In this document: positions 34,077 to 43,073 of the stretch, one piece after another
How positions within the stretch are numbered: position 1 is the first letter of the stretch
How the letters are laid out: each line of letters begins with the position of its first letter
Origin: Serinibacter arcticus
GTDB lineage: Bacteria; Actinomycetota; Actinomycetes; Actinomycetales; Beutenbergiaceae
DNA length: 64,000 nt
Direction of reading: 5' to 3'
NCBI RefSeq assembly: GCF_003121705.1
Contig: NZ_PYHR01000002.1
Coordinates: 806,001 to 870,000, forward strand
The notes under the pieces: generated by a model
Databases searched by the model: none
The model's input: only the letters and a program-made list of their open reading frames with translations
What the model was told of the DNA's origin: nothing
Made by a program: the position numbers and the translations under genes

Positions 34077-34871
34077 TCAGGTACCGCCCTCGCGCGCGAG
34101 CCGCTCCGCCGCGGCCTGCGCGCCCGGACCGTCGAGGTAGACCCCGCCCCGCACGAGCGGCACCAGCAGCCCGTCCCGCGGCGGCGCCGTCGGGTCGAGC
34201 TCGTAGAGGAGCGGGTGGCCGGTGGGCAGGCCGAGCGCCTGGACCTCGACGTCGGACAGCGCGTCGAGCACCCCGCACAGCGCCCGCAGCGAGTTGCCGT
34301 GGCCGACCACGATCGCCGCACCCCCGCCGCGCACGACGGGCTCGACCCGCTCGCGCCACAGCTGCGTGACGCGCACCATCACGTCCGCGAGGGACTCCGT
34401 CCGCGGCAGGGCGGCCGCCGGGAGGCGCTGGAACAGGGGCGTCGCCGCGAGCTCGGCGTGCAGCGCGTCGTCCATCGGGGGCGGCGGCACGCGGACCGAC
34501 CGGCGCCACGCGAGGAACTGGCCCTCGCCGACCTCGTCGCAGACCTCGGTCTTCGTCCGTCCCGTCAGCGCGCCGTAGCAGCGCTCGTCGAGCCGCCAGT
34601 CGCGCACGAAGGTCGGCAGCGCCGACAGCTCCCGCGCCAGCACGTCGGCCGTGTGCCAGGCCCGCTCGAGCTCCGAGGTGATCGCGACGTCGAACCTCAG
34701 CCCCGTGGCGCCGACGAGCCGAGCGGCGCGGCGCGCCTCCTCGACGCCGCGCTCCGACAGGGGGACGTCGAGCACGCCGGTGAACATCCCGGCGGCGTTG
34801 GCGACGCTCTCGCCGTGGCGCACCAGGACGACGCGACCGAGGTGGAGGTCCGGGGTGACGGGGGCGTTCAT
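34077..34871 (-). CDS. gpmA: 2,3-bisphosphoglycerate-dependent phosphoglycerate mutase
   Basis: 264 residues. The phosphohistidine motif LVRHGESVANAAGMFTGVLDVPLSERG is at the N-terminus, and IVVGHGNSLRALCGVLDAL carries the second catalytic His. TSELERAWHTADVL fits dPGM. The conserved ERHYG block reads ERCYGALTG here: the Glu and Arg are kept, but His is replaced by Cys next to the active site. It interconverts 3- and 2-phosphoglycerate in glycolysis. A paralog with the canonical residue could exist elsewhere in the genome. Confidence 0.88.
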   Translation of the reverse strand: MNAPVTPDLHLGRVVLVRHGESVANAAGMFTGVLDVPLSERGVEEARRAARLVGATGLRFDVAITSELERAWHTADVLARELSALPTFVRDWRLDERCYGALTGRTKTEVCDEVGEGQFLAWRRSVRVPPPPMDDALHAELAATPLFQRLPAAALPRTESLADVMVRVTQLWRERVEPVVRGGGAAIVVGHGNSLRALCGVLDALSDVEVQALGLPTGHPLLYELDPTAPPRDGLLVPLVRGGVYLDGPGAQAAAERLAREGGT

Positions 34872-34892
34872 CCCTCCACGCTACGGGGGGCC

Positions 34893-35360
34893 TCAGCCTC
34901 CGGCGACGGCCGTCCGGCGCGGTCCGACGTCGCGGCGTCGGAGGCGCTGCAGGAGCACCCAGACCTCACAGCCGAGGCAGAGGTCGACGACGGCGTTGAG
35001 GAGCGCGGCCACGAGCGCGAACGCCACGGCCACGAAGAAGACGACCGACGCGCCCAGCGCGCCGCCCACCAGCCCGACGACGGCGAACCCCAGCCCGACC
35101 GCCTGCGCGAACCGCGGCGGGCGCGGGTCCTCGAGCTCGCGCGGCGGGGCGAGGCGCGGGCGCACGAGACGTCGGAAGACCGCCGCGTACGGGGAGCGTC
35201 CCGGCCCGAGGGCCACGCCGGCGGCGAACACGAGCGCCTGGAGGCCGAGCGGCACCAGCCCGCGGGGCACGCCGAGCACGAGCGTCACCGCGAGCACGAG
35301 CGAGGTGAGCGCGGCAGCGAACCGCGGGCCGCGGGGGTCGATCGGGGTGGGGCGGGCCAT
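34893..35360 (-). CDS. DUF4395 membrane protein
   Basis: 155 residues with about four hydrophobic helices. IDPRGPRFAAALTSLVLAVTL at the N-terminus and NAVVDLCLGCEVWVLLQRL near the C-terminus are typical of DUF4395; the C-x2-C pair sits at a membrane edge. In many actinomycetes this gene follows a membrane-tethered thioredoxin, as here, so it may be a partner in thiol-disulfide exchange. The ATG at 35360 lies 3 bases after the restored thioredoxin stop. Confidence 0.85.
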   Translation of the reverse strand: MARPTPIDPRGPRFAAALTSLVLAVTLVLGVPRGLVPLGLQALVFAAGVALGPGRSPYAAVFRRLVRPRLAPPRELEDPRPPRFAQAVGLGFAVVGLVGGALGASVVFFVAVAFALVAALLNAVVDLCLGCEVWVLLQRLRRRDVGPRRTAVAGG

Positions 35361-35363
35361 CGG

Positions 35364-35884
35364 TCAGTCCTTCGTCGGGGGTGGACCCGCGCTCGCGCGG
35401 GTGGTGGCGCGGGTGGTGGCGCGGGTGGTCGTGCGGGAGCTGGTGCTGGTGGTGGTGGCGGTCGAGGGCCCGCCCGCGGGGCGAGGTCGTCCAGCGCGGC
35501 GACGAGCGCACTCCGGTCCGGCACCCCGGCGACCCGGAAGCGCACGCGCCGGTCGCCGTCGAGCAGGAGCACGGTCGGGGTGCGCAGCACGTCGAGCTCG
35601 CGGACGAGCCCGGGGTGCTCGGCGACGTCGAGATCCACGTGCGCGACGTCGTCGCGCCCGGCGACGAGGTCGGTGAGCAGACGCCGCGCCGCCCGGCACG
35701 GGGCGCAGACCTCGGAGGAGAGCTGCAGGACGACGGGGATCCCGTCGTCCGCCAGGCCGGGCACCGCGACGGCCCCCGGACGCGAGGTCGGCACCACCCG
35801 CCCGTCGCGCCGGCGACGCCACAGGGCGACCCCGAGCGCGAGCACGACGGCGCCCACCAGCACCACGACACCGACCCCGTCCAC
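35364..35884 (-). CDS. membrane-tethered thioredoxin-like protein, probable frameshift in tail
   Basis: GTG start at 35884 with aggagg upstream. An N-terminal membrane helix (VVVLVGAVVLALGVALW) is followed by a thioredoxin fold with active site SSEVCAPCRAARRLL (CxPC) and LRTPTVLLLDGD containing the cis-Pro. The frame is good to LDDLAPRAG. In the same frame the tail becomes a Pro-rich stretch that runs 76 bases into the DUF4395 gene with poor codon bias. Moving one base at the ggg run near 35466-35468 gives a Ser/Thr-rich tail with strong GC at third positions and a stop at 35364, next to the DUF4395 start. One base is probably missing here. Total about 173 residues if restored. Confidence 0.72.
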
Positions 35885-36003
35885 GGCCCACCTCCTGCTC
35901 CGAGAGTGCGCCCCGCACCGCGGGAGCACCACGTGCCGCCGCCTCGTCCCGCATCGTGGGACGCGGGCTCCCGTGCGAGCAGCGGCGCGGCCGAGCGGCC
36001 GCG

Positions 36004-36455
36004 TCAGCGCGGCGAGACCGCGCCGTCGACCACCCGCTGGAACAGCGCCTCGTAGTCGGCGACCATCCGCTCGCTCGAGAACCGGCGGACGGCGTCCGCC
36101 CGTCAGGCCGACCGGTCCAGGCCCGGGGCGGCGGCGACCGCACGCACCGCCTCGTCGCGGTCGTGCACCAGGAAGCCGGAGAGGCCGGCCGTCACCAGCT
36201 CGGGCATGGAGCCGAGAGGGTGGGCGATCACCGGGGTCCCGGCGACGAGCGCCTCCACCACGGACAGCCCGAACGGGCTCGGCGAAGTCGATGAGGTGGA
36301 GCAGCGCCGTCGCGCCGCCGAGCAGCCGCGACAGCTCGCGCGGGCCGACGGCGCCGACGTAGCTGACCGCCTCGCCGTCCACCAGCGGCGCCACCCGCTC
36401 CTCGAAGTAGGCCCGGTCCTGCACCACCCCCGCGATCACGAGCGGCAGCCCGGGG
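36004..36455 (-). pseudogene. GT4 glycosyltransferase remnant (C-terminal half)
   Basis: Only the donor-binding half of a GT4 enzyme is left. From the right end it reads GLPLVIAGVVQDRAYFEERV, YVGAVGPRELSRLLGGATAL and LIDFAEP. It then needs a one-base shift at the ggg run near 36275-36277 to read FGLSVVEALVAGTPV, AHPLGSMPELVTAGLSGFL and HDRDEAVRAV. A TGA at 36103-36105 interrupts that frame before RADAVRRFSSERMVADY and the final stop at 36004-36006. The N-terminal half is missing; similarity stops at about 36452-36455, where sequence of another gene begins on the plus strand. Three separate lesions mark it as a decayed gene. Confidence 0.72.
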
Positions 36456-36574
36456 CCCTGCGGCACGGCCGCACCCTCGTGCTGCCGTACGGCTGCAGCG
36501 ACCGCTCCACCCGCATCGCCCTGGTCGACCTCGACGGTCTCCTGGCCGCGCTCCTGGCGGGGAGTCACCGGTGA
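36455..36574 (+). pseudogene. remnant of a GH130-like glycosidase/phosphorylase C-terminus
   Basis: About 39 codons ending at TGA 36572-36574: LRHGRTLVLPYGCSDRSTR then IALVDLDGLLAALLAG. The pattern YGCSDxxxRIAxVDLDxLLAAL resembles the C-terminus of GH130-type mannosidases and phosphorylases. No start or upstream domain is present: the 5' side runs straight into the broken GT4 gene on the other strand. With the GT4 remnant it suggests that one deletion removed the 5' halves of two divergent genes. The next ~175 bases to 36750 show no gene and should hold the promoter of the DUF6421 gene. Confidence 0.5.
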
Positions 36575-36749
36575 CCGACGTCGGCCGGGTGGGCACGACG
36601 GCGCCCTGACCGCCGCCCGGCGCACCGTGCGTCCGCATGCTGGACCGACCCGTTACGCTTGCCCGACCCACGAGCGCGACCGGCGCCGTCGGCCCCCGCG
36701 GCAGCGCGGTCGACCCCGCTGCCGCCGACCGCAGGATCGGAGGTTTCTC

Positions 36750-38192
36750 ATGTCGCAGACCATCAACGGTGCCAAGGCGATCATCGGAGAGCCCGAGGTC
36801 CTGGAGGACCGTCTCGCGCTCGCCCGCGACGTCGAGACCTCGGCGGCGTGGCTCGACCTCAAGGCCGCCGCGACGACGATCCAGGCGCTGCAGGTCAAGG
36901 ACGGCTCCGTGCCCGAGGCGGGTGACCACGCCGAGGCGACCGCGCTCGTCGAGCGGATCATCACCGCCGTCGAGGCCCTGGCCCCCTGCTTCCCCCACGA
37001 CGAGAGCTACCTGCGCGCCGTCGTCGTCGACCTGGCCCGCTGGCGCGAGGGTGGCTTCGGCGTGCCGGACTTCCTCGACTCGCTCGTGGAGTTCCAGCCC
37101 CAGCTGCACCGCGTCGACGGGCTGCGCCACCTGGTGCTGTTCCCGATGTACACGCAGAACGGTTCCACCAACCGTCACGTCGAGGCGCTGATCGTCGAGG
37201 TCATCTGGCCCGAGTCCGTCGCGCAGCTCGAGGCCGAGCAGTACAGCAACGCGCTGTTCTGCTCGCTCCGGCTCGTCGACTTCACGCCCGGCTACGACAC
37301 GAACTCGGCGGTCCTGTTCCCCGAGACGGTCGCGATGCGCGAGATCCCGACCTTCACCTGGGGCGCGATCTTCCAGGACCGCGAGGCCGCCCGGTTCCGC
37401 CGGGTCACGAAGGCGGCTGCCGAGATCACCAAGCTCGAGCTGCCCGCGGACCTCGCGGCGATGCTGGACGACCAGCACCAGACCGAGCACATGTTCGTGA
37501 TGTGGGACCTCATCCACGACCGCACCCACATGCGCGGCGACCTGCCGTTCGACCCGTTCATGATCAAGCAGCGGATGCCGTTCTTCCTCTACTCGCTCGA
37601 GGAGATGCGCTGCGACCTCACCGCGTTCCGCGAGGCGGTCGCGATCGAGGAGCGCACGGCCACCCGCCTGGCCGCTGGGGAGGACCTCACCGAGGTCGAG
37701 CGCGCCGAGGGTCGGCACGCCCGCGGGGTGCAGTACGGCGTCGTGCTCGACCGGATCTTCCGGTTCGCGCTCACCGGCTCCCGCGTGCGCAACTACGACG
37801 GGCTCGGCGGGCAGCTGCTGTTCGCCTGGCTGCACCAGCGCCACGTCATCGAGTGGACCGACGTCAAGCTGCACATCGACTGGGAGGCCGCGAAGATCGC
37901 CGTCGTCGCTCTCTCGGACGCGATCAACGAGCTCTACTGGGCCTCGATCGACCGTCCGAAGGTCGTGCACTGGCTCGCCGCCTACGACCTCGTCCGCAGC
38001 GTCCTGCCGCCGCACCCGGCGTCGCAGTGGGCCCCCGGGCTGTCCCGCGAGATCCTCGCCGGGCTGCCGAAGGGCTACACGGACGCCGTGCTCGATGACG
38101 AGTTCCCGCTGTCGATGTTCCACGAGGCGCTCGGCAAGAAGCTCAAGCCGGTGATCGACTCGACGGTCGGCATCACCGCCGCCGATGCCTGA
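36750..38192 (+). CDS. DUF6421 family protein
   Basis: 480 residues from the ATG at 36750, with cggagg upstream. A soluble, acidic, mostly helical protein of the actinobacterial DUF6421 family: HRVDGLRHLVLFPMYTQNGS, DDQHQTEHMFVMWDLIHDR and QLLFAWLHQRHVIEWTDV. DQHQTEH and HDRTHMRGD are His-rich and could bind a metal; this is only what the residues suggest. Function unknown. The stop overlaps the SDR start by 8 bases, and a threonine aldolase follows, an arrangement I believe recurs in related genomes. Confidence 0.82.
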   Translation: MSQTINGAKAIIGEPEVLEDRLALARDVETSAAWLDLKAAATTIQALQVKDGSVPEAGDHAEATALVERIITAVEALAPCFPHDESYLRAVVVDLARWREGGFGVPDFLDSLVEFQPQLHRVDGLRHLVLFPMYTQNGSTNRHVEALIVEVIWPESVAQLEAEQYSNALFCSLRLVDFTPGYDTNSAVLFPETVAMREIPTFTWGAIFQDREAARFRRVTKAAAEITKLELPADLAAMLDDQHQTEHMFVMWDLIHDRTHMRGDLPFDPFMIKQRMPFFLYSLEEMRCDLTAFREAVAIEERTATRLAAGEDLTEVERAEGRHARGVQYGVVLDRIFRFALTGSRVRNYDGLGGQLLFAWLHQRHVIEWTDVKLHIDWEAAKIAVVALSDAINELYWASIDRPKVVHWLAAYDLVRSVLPPHPASQWAPGLSREILAGLPKGYTDAVLDDEFPLSMFHEALGKKLKPVIDSTVGITAADA

Positions 38193-38916
38193 CCTGCCCG
38201 ACACGGCACCGACTGCGGCTCACCCCGAGGGCTCGGACACCCCGGGCACCGGCGCGGCAGGACGTACCGTCCTGCTCGCCGGCGCCTCCTCCGCCCTCGG
38301 CACCCGCCTCGCCCGCTCCCTGGGCGAGGCGGGTGCCCGGGTGGTCGCCGTCGCGCGCCGGGAGATCCCGGAGCTCGACGGCCTGGAGCGCGTGACCACC
38401 CTGCGCGCCGACCTCACCGACCCCGCGGCCGTCGCCGCTCTCGTCGCGTCGGTGCACGACGGCGTGGGCCCCGTCGACGCCGTCCTCCCGCTCGTGGGTG
38501 GCTGGCGCGGCGGTGGCGGCATCGCCGGCCAGAGCGAGGCGGACTTCCGGTTCCTCGAGGCCTCGCTCACCACCCTGCGGCTGACGACGACGGCGTTCTG
38601 GGACGACCTCGTCGCCTCGCCCGCCGGCCGGGTCGCCATCGTCTCCTCCACCACCGTCGCGACGCCGCGGGCAGGCAACGCCTCCTACGGCGCGCTCAAG
38701 GCCGCCGCGGAGTTCTGGACGGGCGCGCTGGCGCACGGCTTCACCACCACCGCCGCCACCGGCCCGGACGGCGAGGTGCGGGGCGCCGCCGTCGTGCTCC
38801 GCGTGCGCGCGGTCGAGGGCCTCGAGGACCGGCTGACCGAGGCCGTCCTCGGCCTGTGGGACTCCCCCGCGGCGACCCTCAACGGCAGCACCCGCACCCT
38901 GCAGCAAGGAGAATGA
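38185..38916 (+). CDS. short-chain dehydrogenase/reductase
   Basis: 243 residues. Rossmann start TVLLAGASSALGTRLARSLG (~28-47), VARRE at the end of beta-2, and VAIVSSTTVATPRAGNASYGALKAA with the Ser and YxxxK catalytic elements. NAD(P)-dependent, substrate unknown. It overlaps the DUF6421 gene by 8 bases and the threonine aldolase start by 4 (ATGA), so it is the middle gene of a coupled trio. Confidence 0.88.
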   Translation: MPDLPDTAPTAAHPEGSDTPGTGAAGRTVLLAGASSALGTRLARSLGEAGARVVAVARREIPELDGLERVTTLRADLTDPAAVAALVASVHDGVGPVDAVLPLVGGWRGGGGIAGQSEADFRFLEASLTTLRLTTTAFWDDLVASPAGRVAIVSSTTVATPRAGNASYGALKAAAEFWTGALAHGFTTTAATGPDGEVRGAAVVLRVRAVEGLEDRLTEAVLGLWDSPAATLNGSTRTLQQGE

Positions 38917-40013
38917 CCAGCGTGACCGATCTGACCCCGCTCCACGACGCCTCCCTGCGCGCGTTCGCCTCCGACAACTACTCCGGCATCCACCCCGAGG
39001 TCCTCGCGGCCATCGCGGCCGCCAACGACGGCCACCAGGTGGCCTACGGCGAGGACGTCTACACCGCCCGGCTCCAGGAGGTCGCCGTCGAGACGTTCGG
39101 CGAGGGCGCCGCGATCTTCCCGACCTTCAACGGCACGGGCGCGAACGTCGTCGCCCTGCAGGCGATGCTCCCGCGCTGGGGCGCCGTGGTCTGCGCGAGC
39201 ACGGCGCACATCAACGTCGACGAGGGTGGGGCGCCCGAGCGCATGGGCTCGCTCAAGCTGCTCACCGTCGACACCCCCGACGGCAAGCTGACGCCCGAGC
39301 TGGTGGACGTCCAGGCCTGGGGCTGGGGTGACGAGCACCGCGCCCAGCCGCTGGTCGTCTCGATCACGCAGACGACCGAGCTGGGGACCTGCTACACCCC
39401 GGAGGAGATCCGGGCCCTGGCCGACCACGCGCACGCGCGCGGCATGTGGCTGCACCTCGACGGCGCCCGGCTCTCCAACGCCGCCGCGTCGCTGGGACTC
39501 CCGCTGCGGGCGTTCACGCGTGACGCCGGCGTCGACGTGCTCAGCCTCGGCGGCACCAAGAACGGCATGATGCTCGGCGAGGCCGTCGTCGTGCTGAACC
39601 CCGACGCGATCCTCGGCGGCGTCGCGGCGCTGCCGTTCGTGCGAAAGCTGTCGATGCAGCTCGCCTCGAAGATGCGGTTCGTCTCCGCCCAGCTGGTCGC
39701 GCTCTACTCCGGCGACCTCTACCTGCGCAACGCCACGCACGCCAACGCGATGGCCCGGCGCCTGCGCGCCGCCCTCGAGGCGGGGGTGGCCGCGGGCGAG
39801 CTGCCCGGGCTCGCGTTCACCCAGGAGACCCGCTCCAACGCGGTCTTCGCGACCCTGCCGACCGGCGTCGCCGACCGGCTGCGGGAGACGTTCCGGTTCT
39901 ACGACTGGGACGCCGCGAGAAACGAGGTGCGCTGGATGTGCTCGTTCGACACGACCGAGGGCGACGTCGACGCGTTCGTGGTGGCGATCAGGGAGCAGCT
40001 GGCGCAGGGCTGA
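38913..40013 (+). CDS. threonine aldolase/beta-eliminating lyase family
   Basis: 366 residues from the ATG at 38913 (aaggag upstream). PLP fold type I: FASDNYSGIHPEVLAAI, EDVYTARLQE, FPTFNGTGANVVALQAM, WLHLDGARLSNAAASLG and LSLGGTKNGMMLGEAVV, where the Lys in GGTKNG binds PLP. The family cleaves L-threonine or allo-threonine to glycine and acetaldehyde, or acts on other beta-hydroxy amino acids. Third gene of the DUF6421-SDR-aldolase trio. Confidence 0.9.
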   Translation: MTSVTDLTPLHDASLRAFASDNYSGIHPEVLAAIAAANDGHQVAYGEDVYTARLQEVAVETFGEGAAIFPTFNGTGANVVALQAMLPRWGAVVCASTAHINVDEGGAPERMGSLKLLTVDTPDGKLTPELVDVQAWGWGDEHRAQPLVVSITQTTELGTCYTPEEIRALADHAHARGMWLHLDGARLSNAAASLGLPLRAFTRDAGVDVLSLGGTKNGMMLGEAVVVLNPDAILGGVAALPFVRKLSMQLASKMRFVSAQLVALYSGDLYLRNATHANAMARRLRAALEAGVAAGELPGLAFTQETRSNAVFATLPTGVADRLRETFRFYDWDAARNEVRWMCSFDTTEGDVDAFVVAIREQLAQG

Positions 40014-40076
40014 GCGCCCGAGGTCGGGACGTGCGCCCCTGACGTCCCGGGAACGCGTGCGGGGAGCATCGCCCGC

Positions 40077-40721
40077 ATGACTCCTTCACGCATCCTCACC
40101 CTCGCCGCCGGGATCGCGGCTCCTGTCCTGTTCGTCGCCGGGCAGGCTCTCCTGCCGAACCTCGGGCGGGACGTCGAGCCCGCCTTCACGCTCATGCTCG
40201 AGCACCGGGACCAGCTCATCGTCAGCAGGCTGCTCACCGCGGCCGGGTCGTACCTGATGCTCGTGACGCTGTGGCTGATCGCCCGCGCCGGCGGCCGGGT
40301 GACGAGGATCGGGGCGGTCATCGCCGCCGTCGGCACCTTCTTCAACGCCTTCAGCCAGGGCGTCCAGGGCTACGCCGCCTGGGGATCGACAGCCCCCGGC
40401 CTGGACCACCGGGCCACGATGCAGACGCTGCTGCACCTCGAGGACGGCCTCGCGGGCCTGCCGGTCTCCTACTGGTCGATCCCGGTGTTCGGCCTCGGGA
40501 TCCTCGTCGTCGGCGTCGGCGGGCTTCTGGTCCGGACGTCACCGTGGTGGGTGCCGATGCTGCTCCTCGTCGGCGCCGTGCTCGCGTTCGCCACGGCCGG
40601 GCTCGGACCCGTGGTCGCGCTGACGCAGGCACCGCTGGCGATCGCGCTCGTCGCTCTCGTGCTCCCGAGCATCCCCACCCTTGTCCCGGAGCCGATCCCG
40701 GTCCACGCTGAACGACGATGA
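40077..40721 (+). CDS. six-helix integral membrane protein of unknown function
   Basis: 214 residues with about six hydrophobic segments, including ILTLAAGIAAPVLFVAGQAL at the N-terminus, LLTAAGSYLMLVTLWLIARA, IGAVIAAVGTFFNAFSQGV and VPMLLLVGAVLAFATAG. No family is recognised with confidence. The stop overlaps the histidine kinase start by 4 bases, so it may be a sensory or target partner of that two-component system. Confidence 0.75.
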   Translation: MTPSRILTLAAGIAAPVLFVAGQALLPNLGRDVEPAFTLMLEHRDQLIVSRLLTAAGSYLMLVTLWLIARAGGRVTRIGAVIAAVGTFFNAFSQGVQGYAAWGSTAPGLDHRATMQTLLHLEDGLAGLPVSYWSIPVFGLGILVVGVGGLLVRTSPWWVPMLLLVGAVLAFATAGLGPVVALTQAPLAIALVALVLPSIPTLVPEPIPVHAERR

Positions 40722-42442
40722 GCGATCCGGCAGCTCTCCGCCGACGCGCCCTCGTCGCCGCGGGCTGCTGCGCGACGCTGGTGCTGACGGCGCTCGCGCT
40801 CGTCGTCGTCGTCGGTCCGGAGCGTGCGCTGGTCACCCACCTGGTGGAGGACACGGCGGCGGCGCTCGCCTGGGTGGGGCTCGCGGTGGCCTGCGCACTC
40901 CGGAACCGCCCCACGGGTTCCGTCCTGACGATCGCGGGCGCCTGGAGCGTGGCGGCGGTGACGGGCGGCTGGTCGTTGGTGCTCGACCCGTCGGCCGCGG
41001 CGGCGGTCGGCTGGGCGAGCGCTGGCAGCTGGGGTCTCGGGGTCGGGCTGGCCTACACGCTCGGGGTCCTCACCGCGGCCCGCTGGTCGTCGCCGCGCGT
41101 CCTCCGACGGGCCGCCGTCGCCGCCTCGCTCCTCGTGGCACTGGCCTTCGCCACCCTGCCGACGGTCACCACGGACGACCAGGTGCGCCCCAACCCGGTC
41201 GGGACCCCCCTCGCCCCCGTCCTGGCGGTCGTGGGGGTCATCGCCGTCGTGGTCGTGGCGTTCGCCGTGATCGCAGCCCTCGCGATGCAGGCGTCGAGCC
41301 CCGCCAGACGACGCACGATCCTGCCGGTGCTGGTCGCGGCCCTCGCGGGCCTCGTCGCGATCGGCACCGGTGCCTTCGCGACCCAGTGGGCCCCGATCGC
41401 GCAGGCGCTGACGGTCCCGCTCCTGCCGCTGACGATCGCCGCCACCGTCCTCGGGACGCCGGGACGCGGCCGTCGATCCGTGGCCGCCCAGCTCGACGGG
41501 GCCGCGGATCCCTCGAGCGCGCTGGCGGCGACGCTGGCCGAGCTGGGCCACGAGCTCGGACTGACCGGGCTGGCGATCGAGGTCGACGGGCGCACCGTCG
41601 CCTCGGTCGGAGGGTCGTTCGACGACGTGCGGCTGCCGCTCGTGCACCTCGGTCGCCCGGAGGGCCACCTGCTCACGCCGCCCCTCGACGAGGACGCCGC
41701 CGACGAGATCGGTCGGGTCGCCCCGTCGGTCGCCGCAGTGCTGGCCTCGGTGCGCCTCGTCGAGGAGCTGCGTCGCTCGCGGGCCGAGCTCACCGTCGCG
41801 CGGGAGGCCGAGCGGCGGCGGGTCCGGCGCGACCTGCACGACGAGATCGGTCCGCTCCTGGCTGCGGTCGCCGTCCAGACCGAGGCGGCCGCGCTGACGC
41901 TCGAGCGCTCGCCGGACAGCTCCCGCCGGTCGCTCGCGAAGGCCCGTGCCGCAGGTTCGGACGCCGTGCTGGCGCTGCGGCGCATCGTCCGCGACCTGCA
42001 GCCGGTCGCCGTCGACGACCTCGGTCTGGTGGGGGCCCTCGAGGAGCTGGCCGCACGGCTCACCGGGCCGGCGACGGTCACGGTGACGTCCTCCCCGACG
42101 CCACCCCTGTCCGCCGCAGTCGAGGTGGCGCTCTACCGCATCGCCGCCGAGGCGGCCGGCAACGCGGTGCGGCACGCAGCCGCGACGCGGGTCCGGCTGG
42201 CTCTCACGGTGGTCGACGGCGCCGTCGTGCTGACGGTCGACGACGACGGATGCGGCTTCGACACGACCGGGCCCGTCGCCGGGGCTGCTGCCGGTGCCGG
42301 TGCCGGTGTCGGCATCGGGCTCGGCTCGATGCGCGAGCGGGCCGCCGAGCTGGACGGGCGACTGTCCATCGGCAGCAGCGCGACGGGCACGACGGTGCGG
42401 GCAGAGCTGCCCGTTCCGGCTGCGGGCGGAACGTCCCCGTGA
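40718..42442 (+). CDS. sensor histidine kinase, NarL/HisKA_3 type
   Basis: 574 residues. The N-terminal ~240 residues hold about eight membrane helices (7TM-like sensor), then a linker, a dimerisation helix with the phospho-acceptor RRVRRDLHDEIGPLLAAV (His ~374), and an HATPase_c domain with EVALYRIAAEAAGNAVRHA (N box) and LTVDDDGCGFD (G1) plus GLGSMRERAAELDG (G2). It autophosphorylates and passes the phosphate to the regulator encoded next (GTGA overlap). The signal is unknown. Confidence 0.93.
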   Translation: MSDPAALRRRALVAAGCCATLVLTALALVVVVGPERALVTHLVEDTAAALAWVGLAVACALRNRPTGSVLTIAGAWSVAAVTGGWSLVLDPSAAAAVGWASAGSWGLGVGLAYTLGVLTAARWSSPRVLRRAAVAASLLVALAFATLPTVTTDDQVRPNPVGTPLAPVLAVVGVIAVVVVAFAVIAALAMQASSPARRRTILPVLVAALAGLVAIGTGAFATQWAPIAQALTVPLLPLTIAATVLGTPGRGRRSVAAQLDGAADPSSALAATLAELGHELGLTGLAIEVDGRTVASVGGSFDDVRLPLVHLGRPEGHLLTPPLDEDAADEIGRVAPSVAAVLASVRLVEELRRSRAELTVAREAERRRVRRDLHDEIGPLLAAVAVQTEAAALTLERSPDSSRRSLAKARAAGSDAVLALRRIVRDLQPVAVDDLGLVGALEELAARLTGPATVTVTSSPTPPLSAAVEVALYRIAAEAAGNAVRHAAATRVRLALTVVDGAVVLTVDDDGCGFDTTGPVAGAAAGAGAGVGIGLGSMRERAAELDGRLSIGSSATGTTVRAELPVPAAGGTSP

Positions 42443-43059
42443 GGGTGCTCCTGTGCGACGACCACCCCGTCTACCGCGACGGCCTGCGGACACTCCTGCA
42501 GGAGCTCGGCCTCGACGTGGTCGCCGAGGCCGCGAGCGGTGAGGAGGCGGTGCACCGGGCAGCCGAGCTCGCTCCTGACGTCGTCGTGATGGACCTCTCG
42601 ATGCCAGGCATCGGCGGGGTGGAGGCGACGCGGCGGATCGTCGCGGCCCGCCCCGAGACCCGCGTGCTCGCGCTGACGATGATCGAGGAGGACGCCACGA
42701 TGCTGGCGGCGCTGCGCGCCGGTGCGAGCGGCTACCTGCTCAAGGGCGCCACGGGCGCGGAGATCAGCGCAGCGCTCGACGCGGTGGGGCGCGGCGCCGT
42801 GACGATCGCTCCCGAGGTCGCGACGGGCCTGCGGTCGGGGCTGCACCGACCCGACCCCTTCCCCCAGCTCACCCCGCGCGAGCACGACGTCCTGCGTCTC
42901 ATGAGCCGGGGTCGGACCAACGAGCTCATCGCGCAGACCCTCCACCTGTCGGTCAAGACCGTGCGGAACGTCGTCTCCAGCATCTTCCTCAAGCTGGGCG
43001 TCTCGACCCGGGCGCAGGCGGTCGCGACCGCGCGGGACGCCGGGGTCGACGGGCACTGA
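42439..43059 (+). CDS. response regulator, NarL/LuxR type
   Basis: 206 residues from the GTG at 42439. Receiver domain: LLCDDHPVYRDGL acidic pair, phosphorylated Asp in VVVMDLSMPGIGG (~53), Thr in LALTMIEED and Lys in YLLKGATG. The LuxR-type HTH is at ~140-200: LTPREHDVLRLMSRG and LHLSVKTVRNVVSSIFLKLG. The cognate partner of the overlapping kinase. Its stop is 15 bases from the convergent glnE stop. Confidence 0.95.
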   Translation: MRVLLCDDHPVYRDGLRTLLQELGLDVVAEAASGEEAVHRAAELAPDVVVMDLSMPGIGGVEATRRIVAARPETRVLALTMIEEDATMLAALRAGASGYLLKGATGAEISAALDAVGRGAVTIAPEVATGLRSGLHRPDPFPQLTPREHDVLRLMSRGRTNELIAQTLHLSVKTVRNVVSSIFLKLGVSTRAQAVATARDAGVDGH

Positions 43060-43073
43060 CGAGCCCTGACGAG

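Noticed and set aside
34966-35871. Alternative minus-strand frame through DUF4395 and thioredoxin
   Set aside because: A His/Arg/Pro-rich shadow; the CxPC active site and membrane helices lie in other frames.
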